Shown here in pieces: positions 54,001 to 63,000 of a DNA stretch of 64,000 nt. Source of the DNA: Owenia fusiformis (lineage: Eukaryota > Annelida > Polychaeta > Sabellida > Oweniidae). Within the stretch, counting starts at the first letter, position 1; the number at the start of each line of letters is the position of its first letter. The stretch is from positions 29,756,926 through 29,820,925 of the forward strand of contig CAIIXF020000002.1 of the NCBI GenBank assembly GCA_903813345.2, read 5' to 3'. The translations under genes were made by a program, and so were the position numbers. A model generated the notes under the pieces. The model ran no database searches, was not told where the DNA came from, and saw nothing but the letters and a program-made list of their open reading frames with translations.

Positions 54001-57000
54001 GCCCCAAGCCAAGGTACTTGATTTAGGCAAGTTTTATATTAGTCCAGCGGAATCGGTGGAGCTGGTTGCTTTCTAGGATGTATGTTATGTCTTTGTATTT
54101 TCTTCATCTATATGTAATTGACTTTCAAAATCAGAACTGTGCCGGTTTGGCACTGGTGGGCAAAAATTTTTACAGCCTTGTATAGGTGGCGCCCCCTATG
54201 AAATACCTTTTTAATTAAGGAATTTTTTTTAAATGATCTTGAGCAGAGTCTTAAACTCAAGCTACCTTGTATAACCTGTTATATATTCTTATTAGCATGT
54301 CTATTTTTTTTCCTTACCAAAAATCTCATATTTACAGAGTACTGGTCATTTATCCCCCCTGATATCACATATATTCCAAGGGGTCACTATGTTTTAATGA
54401 CATAAAATTTGAACAAAGCGTAATTGTGATCTTAAATTATTCATAGATATGACTTGATACATGTTTGGGATGGTGTTAAAATAAAAAGCTTTTATCTTAT
54501 ATATTTTAAGAGAAAAAAAAAATTTGTTATTACAGTATATCCTAATATTCAACGATATGCAATTTGTATAAAAGTTACATTCAAAAGTCTATTTTGACTA
54601 AATTATCCTTAACACCATGGATTTTATTACATTTTATTATATGAAGTAACTATTTTAATTTTAACACATGAAAACATAAATCAAGGATTGAGTACTAATT
54701 GTTTAGTAAAATCCATGGTCATGCCACCATGTTTGAAGGGGGGGGGGGCGGGGGTTATGTTACCGGACATTCTGCCAATGAGTAGATGTTAACATGGAAT
54801 ACTTATTAACTTCATACAGGCTAGGCTAGATAGTTACTGGATGATGAAAGGGTTTGAAATACTGTTCATAAAAATTTGTATCTATCATTAATGAATTAAT
54901 TGACCATCCTTTGTCCAATATATTGTAGCTCATTGAGTGTCAGCTTTTATTCCGTTATCAAGCGTATCATTTTTGGTCTCTTTATCCAGTGCTTCCTCAA
55001 TGGCTTGCAGAACAATTCCATCATCAAGATCATCATCATTTATTTCATTGGTGACTGTGACCATTAGTCTGGTATGTTTATGCAACACTCTTCACCTTAG
55101 CAAAGGCAAAATATACTGCAGGACAAAGTAGTCTTACAGCACAGACAACAATCTATACCACAAATGATATCGTTGCTGGCACACTTCTCACGTGTACAAT
55201 GTATCATCTTTAGCACTGAGTCTGGTGCACACAAAACATTTGGTGGAAGATTAACTGACACTAACGTGTTGTTGACAATATCCATTTGCCAGCCATGCTC
55301 CGTTGGTTGCAACTTAGGAGGTAAGGGTTGGGCTGCATGTTTACACAGGGATGTTTGTAGATGAGCATGTTTCCTCAAAGGCCTTGGCCTTGTTTGAAGG
55401 TGGCAATGATTGTAGTTCTGGCAGCATTTCTCTTGGTCAATACAGCAAATCTAACATCAGATGACTGGATTGATACCATAATATGCTGCTGTGAATTTAG
55501 TAGCCTGTGTCTTTACATCAGTCTATGTCTATGTCAATAATCTGCAAAAGGCTAATAAGCCCATATGAAGCAGATATATATTTTAGCAGTGATAGAATTT
55601 GAATATAATATAATTTAAAACCTTAACATTTAATAATAGATCTATGGTTTGCAACTCATTAAAATTGAAAGGAACTTTCCTGGTTGGCCCCTGTACCCCC
55701 CTAGGAAGTCCCTTTATGATACCCTAGGGCGACTGTCAGGCTACCGCGTTGACATCACCCCTCTTTACCAGTAGTGCAGGCTTATTGCTATGCACTGGGG
55801 ACCTTTTACATTAAAACATGAATCTATATTAAAAACACACCTATTTAATTGCAGTTATTGACATAGGCATAGTATGATGATTTAAAACTACTTAGACTGT
55901 CACAGTCTAAGATGTCACCAGGTAGAGTGTTCCATTTAGCTATTGTCCTAGGGAAATAGCTAAATTTGTATGCATCTGTTCTAGTACGTATGAACTTAGA
56001 AGGATGATACAGCCTAGTGTTGGCATTGATCTGTTGGTATTGGTATGTTGTTTTCTCCAATCCAGCTTAAATGAGCATTTCCAGTCTGGTGTTAACTGCT
56101 TTTGCCTTGCCTATGCGGTAAAGACTAGATGTTGTGTCACAGTCTGTCAGGCTGTGGACAGCAAGAAGTTCTGAGGTGACATTCTTGTTGGAAGTTGACA
56201 TGGTAACATAAGCAATTAGATGGTGTTTTTCATAGTAGTGAAGCAATAGGATTAAGACACTAGTGTCGTCACATACTACATTGATATTTTTACTTCAAAT
56301 ATTATATAATACCTTTGAAGTCAGTGGTTCATAGAATCTAGATCATAGGATCTAGAGGATCGATTACAGTACTCAATGTTTCTCTGAGCTTCAGTCTGTC
56401 AATGCAGTCAGCATCAACATTTGTGAGACTCTCTTCTTTGTGTTGAGGATTGGGCATTGACAGTTTCACCAAGATGCTGTAGATTGAGTTGACAGGTTGA
56501 GGATCTGACTGCATATATGCATGCTGAGATTCCAGAGAAGTGTTCGACTGAATGAGTTGCCTATGATTCCAGATGGTCCATGGCCGTACCTCATATAGTA
56601 CTTAACAAAAATATCAAAAAGGCCCTAATTAAGTTTTAATGTCCCGTTTAAGAACCCATATTCTAACTTTCTAAAATGAATTCTAGCAATATTACCCAAC
56701 AGGAATCTACTTGTTGAGATTATTGAGTTCTCCTGAAAAATTGAGGATTTCAGTAAGGGTGCATTGACTTAACATGGGGACATACCTGATGGAATCCCCA
56801 CACTAAGTCAATGGTCAATGGCGTTTTCCCCATGTTCAGTCAATGCACCCTTGCTAAAATTCTCATTTTCTCAGAAGAACAGTTGATCAAGTCTAAACAA
56901 GTAGATTCATGTGGGATAGTTTTGCTATACTGTACTCCTGGTAAATATCAACGCTATAAAATTTCGCAATTTTTCAAAATTGCAATTTCGCGGCTATTTA

Positions 57001-60000
57001 ATTTTGCGGATTTGAGTTGATGACATTTCGCGAACTGCACAAGTTGAATTTTTTCCGATTACCGTGAATCAGTGCGTATCTGGCTATTTTAGCCCGTTCA
57101 GAATCCGAATAATGTTTGTATTTCCCACGTTTAGGGCATTTATTTGAATATTCTTGAATGGCTTTTTCAACTTCAATTTGTAGGATATCATTGTTGTCAA
57201 CAGTTCTTGCCTTTGTTGGCCTAATAAGCCAATTCAAAATGTTAGACATTTTAGGCCTTTTTGAATTACATGTATCACCAAACAACACTAGACGAAACGT
57301 TTTACACCGAACGTAAAAAAGTCCCGTTTCAAATCCCCGGGGATTTAAAAGACAAATTTCACAACGATAAATGTTCGCGATTTTACTACATTCGCGAACA
57401 AAGGGATATTAAATCGCACGCGAACAATACCCGGAGTACAGTTATCCATTTTCAAAGGTAAGAATATGGGTTCTTGCTTTGCACAACATTTTGTTGGTAA
57501 TATTAATAAGTGGTCTCTATCATCATATCTAACCAGATTCCATTCCATTACCAAATGGGATGACGGGTGACATGCTGTCCTTGGAGAAACTCAACAAAAA
57601 ATCTCTCCATGTCTCGTAGACAGAACAGTCCTTACTAGTTATATTGTCATGCAGCAAAGAAATAGGGAAGCATAGATGGGTCAACAGCACCCAAATGGAG
57701 CAGCCAGTTGCCTTCCCTTTCAGCCCTAACAGGTTGCACCATGATAAAAACTGGCATTTGTAGTTTTTCTTTCTGACAATTTAATGTTAAGAACATCTAT
57801 GAGTTCCTCGAAGCTGTTTACCTGATGAATTACTTGCCTCGAAAGTTCTTCAACAAGTAGTCTCAATGCTTGAACATTGTTAGGGTAATTCTTGCCTGTT
57901 AATCTTGGTTTCCCCAGCAAATTGGGTATCTCTTCTATTCAACTGTCTGACATTAGGATGCCGACACAATCAACAAAATTCATCAGCATGTACATGCCCC
58001 CAAGCCTGTTGATGAATGTATAATAAAGGTTGTTGGGGTCCAGAAAATGACATCAGTGGCTACTTTGTACAACTGCTGGTGCGTTCTCAAAATTGTGTAA
58101 TCTTGTTTATATGTTTGGGTCAACTCCTATGCCTGATGCATGATGGTTAACATTGTGCTTGGGTCCACTGGCTTAAAATCAAGAAGTGGCTGTAGGCAAG
58201 TTTTATTGCAGGTTTAATGATGGCGCCACTTGTCCTAGCTAACCTAGTATTATAGCCCCCGAATTATGGTGTCCCTGGTACAGATGTAACACTTCCAGTA
58301 AATGGGCTAAAATTTAACCCTTGTACAACAGGGATGACCTACTTACACTGTCAACAATCAGTTTCTTTCACATTTTAAACTTGTCATCAACCCCCCCCCG
58401 CTCCCCCTATAAAAGGGTATACATTATAAAATATAAAAAATATTTTAATTCAAAGAACCTATGTATCTTACATAAATAGCTTATTTTGATAGATAGACTC
58501 ACAGAATCTGCTGATATTATATTTTTCAATGTTTCACAGTGATTACAGTGATATTTTTCATACATATTAATATTGCTGAATACAAGGAAGTCTATATTAA
58601 TATATTTTTTTTCTCTTCAACTAAATAAAATTCAAGTCTCATATGTTCACACTATGTTTGACATGGGTCAATTTAAAGTCATGAATAATTTCAGATCACA
58701 ATTTTGTTTAGTTTGCAAAATATGCTTATTAAACATAGTGACCCCTTAAAAATAGGTGGCGCTAGGGTAAGAAATCAAGCATATCTCATTAAATTTGTGA
58801 TTTTATGTAATGAAACATAGTTGACATGTTGTTTAGACTAAATATAGTTTATCTGAATATGTTAAAGTTTTCAACTCTACCAACAGCCCTTTAAAAAAAA
58901 AATTTTATGAAATGGGCATTTTACAAGGGGGCGCCACCTATACAATGCTGTAAAAAATTTTGCCCACCAGCGCCAGTCCGGCACAGTTCTGATTTTGAAA
59001 GTAATTAACTTACAGATAAAGAAAATACAAAGATATAGCATACATCCTAGAAGGCAACCAAAAGTTTCAATATGCCATTATTCCGCAGGACTATATGGGT
59101 AATCATGGAATAAAAACGTTATTCAATGATTTCTCGTGAAATACAGAAACTATTCTTCCCTTGAACGTCTGTATTTCACTCTGCTAGCGCATCGTGAAAT
59201 ACAACCTTCTCGGGAAGAATATTTTCTGTATTTGACTCGAATCATTGAATAACTTATATTATTATATCACTATCTAGGTAGCGACAGTATGATTGGTCAA
59301 AACCGGGTCACATGTCGTGGGATATTGAACAAATATTTCACTCTATTGAGGTGAATACCTGTACATCTTTCACAAGTGATATTCCACGAAGCCCGAAGGG
59401 CAAGTGGAATATCACCTTGTGAAAGTGCTACATGTATTCACCGAAAATAGAGTGAAATATTTGTTTTATTATATCACTATCTAGCTAAACATCCCTAATA
59501 TTATTAAGTCATAGGTTAACATTGAAATACATTGAATCTACTAAATTATTTACACTGAACGAAAACAAATTCTTTGAAAATTCCCGGGAGCGTGGGATAT
59601 CGCTAGATATCTCACGGTTGTCTTATCTGATTAGCATTGCCATTGAATATCGCCAGATATCCCACGACATGTGACCCGGTTTTGACCAATCATACTGTCG
59701 CTAGCTAGATAGTGATATAATAATTGGCGATATTCAATGGCAATGCTAATCAGATAAGACAACCGTGAGATATCTAGCGATATCCCACGCTCCCGGGAAT
59801 TTTCAAAGAATTTGTTTTCGTTCAGTGTAAATAATTCAGTTCAGTTTAAGTCAAAATGGCAGACGAACCGAGTAGATTCAATGTATTTCAATGTTGACCT
59901 ATGACTTAATAATATTAGGGATGTTTAGCTGACAGTGATATAATAAAACAAATATTTCACTCTATTTTCGGTGAATACCTGTAGCACTTTCACAAGGTGA

Positions 60001-63000
60001 TATCACTTGTTAAAGATGTACAGGTACTCACCTCAATAGAGTGAAATATTTGTTCAGTATCCCATCCTGGATGATAAACATTTGTTTGGGTTACCTCTTT
60101 GGCTCACCCTGTATAAGGCCCCGTGTCCCTGTTAAAATCAAGCCATTGCGCTAACATTTTGATATTGAACAAATATTTCACTCTATTGAGGTGTACATAT
60201 TTCACGAAGCCCGAAGGGCAAGTGGAATATCACCTTGTGAAAGTGCTACAGGTATTCACCGAAAATAGAGTGAAATATTTGTTTTATTATATCACTGTCT
60301 AGCTTAACATCCCTAATATTATTAAGTCATAGGTTAACATTGAAATACAGATATTTTTACGAATCTACTCAGTTCGTCTGCCATTTTGACTTACACTGAA
60401 CTAAATTACTTACACTGAACGAAAACAAATTCTTTGAAAATTCCCGGGAGCGTGGGATATCGCTAGATATCTCACGGTTGTCTTATCTGATTAGCATTGC
60501 CATTGAATATCGCCAGATATCCCACGACATGTGACCCAGTTTTGACCAATCATACTGTCGATACCTAGACAGTGATATAATAACGCTGTCTTATGTGATT
60601 AGCATTGCCATTGAATATCGCCAGATATCCCACGACATGTGACCCGGTTTTGACCAATTGTACTGTCGCTAGCTAGATAGCGATATAATAATGATATTTA
60701 TTTCACACTATGGTAGAAAATGATAGTTTAAACTTCAATATATATCGATTGGCTGGAATTGACATGACATTCTCAAAAGTTTCAACATTTTGTGAAAGTG
60801 CTGAACTACCTACCTTAAATGGTATCGTATCTTAAGACTTGTCAGCGAAATTGGATACTCTTGGTAATTTCGAATTTCGTTCTCTATAACGACATTATGG
60901 ATCAATTCATAACAAAACACGAGGATATTAAATTACAACTGCAAATTAGCATTGTACTTAACTTGTGAAAATAAGAACTAAATCATATTACCATAGCCAT
61001 AGAGTTAACATACATAGTTAATCTATTGCCTGGGGGATATTGGCCCTTGAAATTTGTACACAGGCGATTCATTTACTCTAGCCCAATTCTTAAACATACG
61101 CTACATAATCAAATGCAATAAATGTCACATTTCAATCCTATAGAAATCAATTTTATATGCAGTGAAAGTTAAAAAAACGCCATAACAGTAAAATGCGAAG
61201 GAATACGGTAAAGAGAGCATATTTTAGACTGACAGGTCCAACTTTTTTGCCCTTACTTTTTCTTACTGCTGAATTAAAGTTTTAGTTACTTGTTCATCGT
61301 GGACCAACATTCTCGCCTATAGGCCATACACTCATACGGTGCACCATCGATCATGACAATGCGTATATTTAGCATGTGTCAAGTCTTGCTGCCATCCATC
61401 ATGAAGATTATAAAAGAAGATCATGAAAATCCGATTTATATATCGGAATCAATGACGATTTGTGTAAACATTGATGGATTCATCCAAGGAGGGAGTTTTT
61501 ATCTTTTATTGTATCGTGATATGCTGTCACCCATATCCCGAAGTGTATAATCAACACATAACCCCCACACACTTCATATCCTTGACGATGCTTCACTAAT
61601 CTTGATTATCAAAAGTTGAATCTTTGTAGAATATGTGAATTGATAAACAATGTTTTATTGTTAAGAGCGCAATGCAAAAGTGCAGTTCCGTTCGTGATGC
61701 GTCCAGTTCGTCTTTTAGTGCGTCGTCAATCGTTCTGATTGCAGAACGTGACGACCCGGAGTACGTTCACAGGTGATCCACTCGATTACGCTGGTTACCG
61801 AAACGAACCGGTGTGAATGAGAAGGTAGAATCATATTGATTCTTGCCCCCCCCCCCACCACCATCGTCATCCTGAAGTGGCCCAATCATTCAAATTAGTC
61901 TAATTAAAGTTGACACGTAGCTGACTTGCATTTTAATAAACTTCATCATAATTTGGCTAATTAGTCCGATCTTCAAGAGATTTCTTCAGTTCTGATGATT
62001 TTATAAATACATACAGAAACTGTCCAGTGTAACTATTCGATTTCGCTTCTTAAAAGAGAGCTTCAACATTTATAACTGGACTCTGCACGCAGGGTACAAG
62101 AACACGAGTATATGTAATATGTACCATAAAATGGAGAATGACTTTTCATATATTCAATTTTAGTTTTAAATATTTTTACTAGTTTTGAAATAATAGTGCA
62201 TTCCAGTTTTTGTCATGTTTTATTTGTCAAAACTGACAAGACACTTTAAACACTCGAGTACATTTGAACAAAGAAAATAATTTAATCAATTTTAAACATA
62301 CGAATTATTGTTTTTTGTTCTAAACGTATCGGAAAATTTGGAAAAGTATGATAAGACAGTCATGGTGTACCTATTTGTTCAACATGTGTTTTTCACATGA
62401 CTGACGCACGTGGAGAGTACAGGGTGGTCAAATAACGGCAACCCTAATTTTTCTTCATATCTTTAATTCTCATATTTTTTAGAAATTTTGCCCTGATATT
62501 TGGCACACACGTACATCATTCAATTTCATAATAGACTGTGTTATTTCATGAACATTGGACTGATAGCCGCAATGTTACAGCACTTTAAACAAGGTGCCCC
62601 AAGGTGTTCCAATATCGTGCTGTAGGCAAACCTGCACACATTTTCCAAACCTGTCAATGACATAACTGCATTCCTCAGCAAGTATGGCCCGAACGACACA
62701 TGCGATCTTTATTTTGAGGTCAAATGTCTTTCTGATGTTATATAACTGACGAAAGCAATAGAAATCAATTTGGAAATCATAAGTCTGGAAATCACAAATC
62801 ATTAAGAGTAAGTTCATTTTACCTTAGTATCTCTGTGGAGGAGGTTCAATTGGTACCCGGGAATGATGTTCTGCTCGTTGACATGCTTCACTGCAAGTTT
62901 TGCAGCAGCGAGCTCTGAGTGACCGTGATGCATGAAGTTGGCCCCCGAGAGCTCAAAAAGTCCACCTAAATAAATCGTGCGATTCTTATTGGCCTTAAAA

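Larger units (their letters stand above)
54038..59094. mobile_element. ~5-kb transposon with long inverted repeats, nested insertions inside
   Basis: Left arm from AGTCCAGCGGAAT (about 54040) and right arm ending ATTCCGCAGGACT mirror each other for at least 450 bp (CTAGGATGTATG, AATCAGAACTGTGCCGG, TATAGGTGGCGCCCCC, AAATTATTCAT). The interior holds a broken minus-strand gene, a nested inverted-repeat element (56648-57474) and a LINE fragment (55845-56060). I do not assign a superfamily. Confidence 0.75.

Noticed and set aside
54937-55131. Serine-rich plus-strand frame
   Set aside because: Partly antisense to the transposon-borne Cys-rich reading and low in complexity; no support as a gene.
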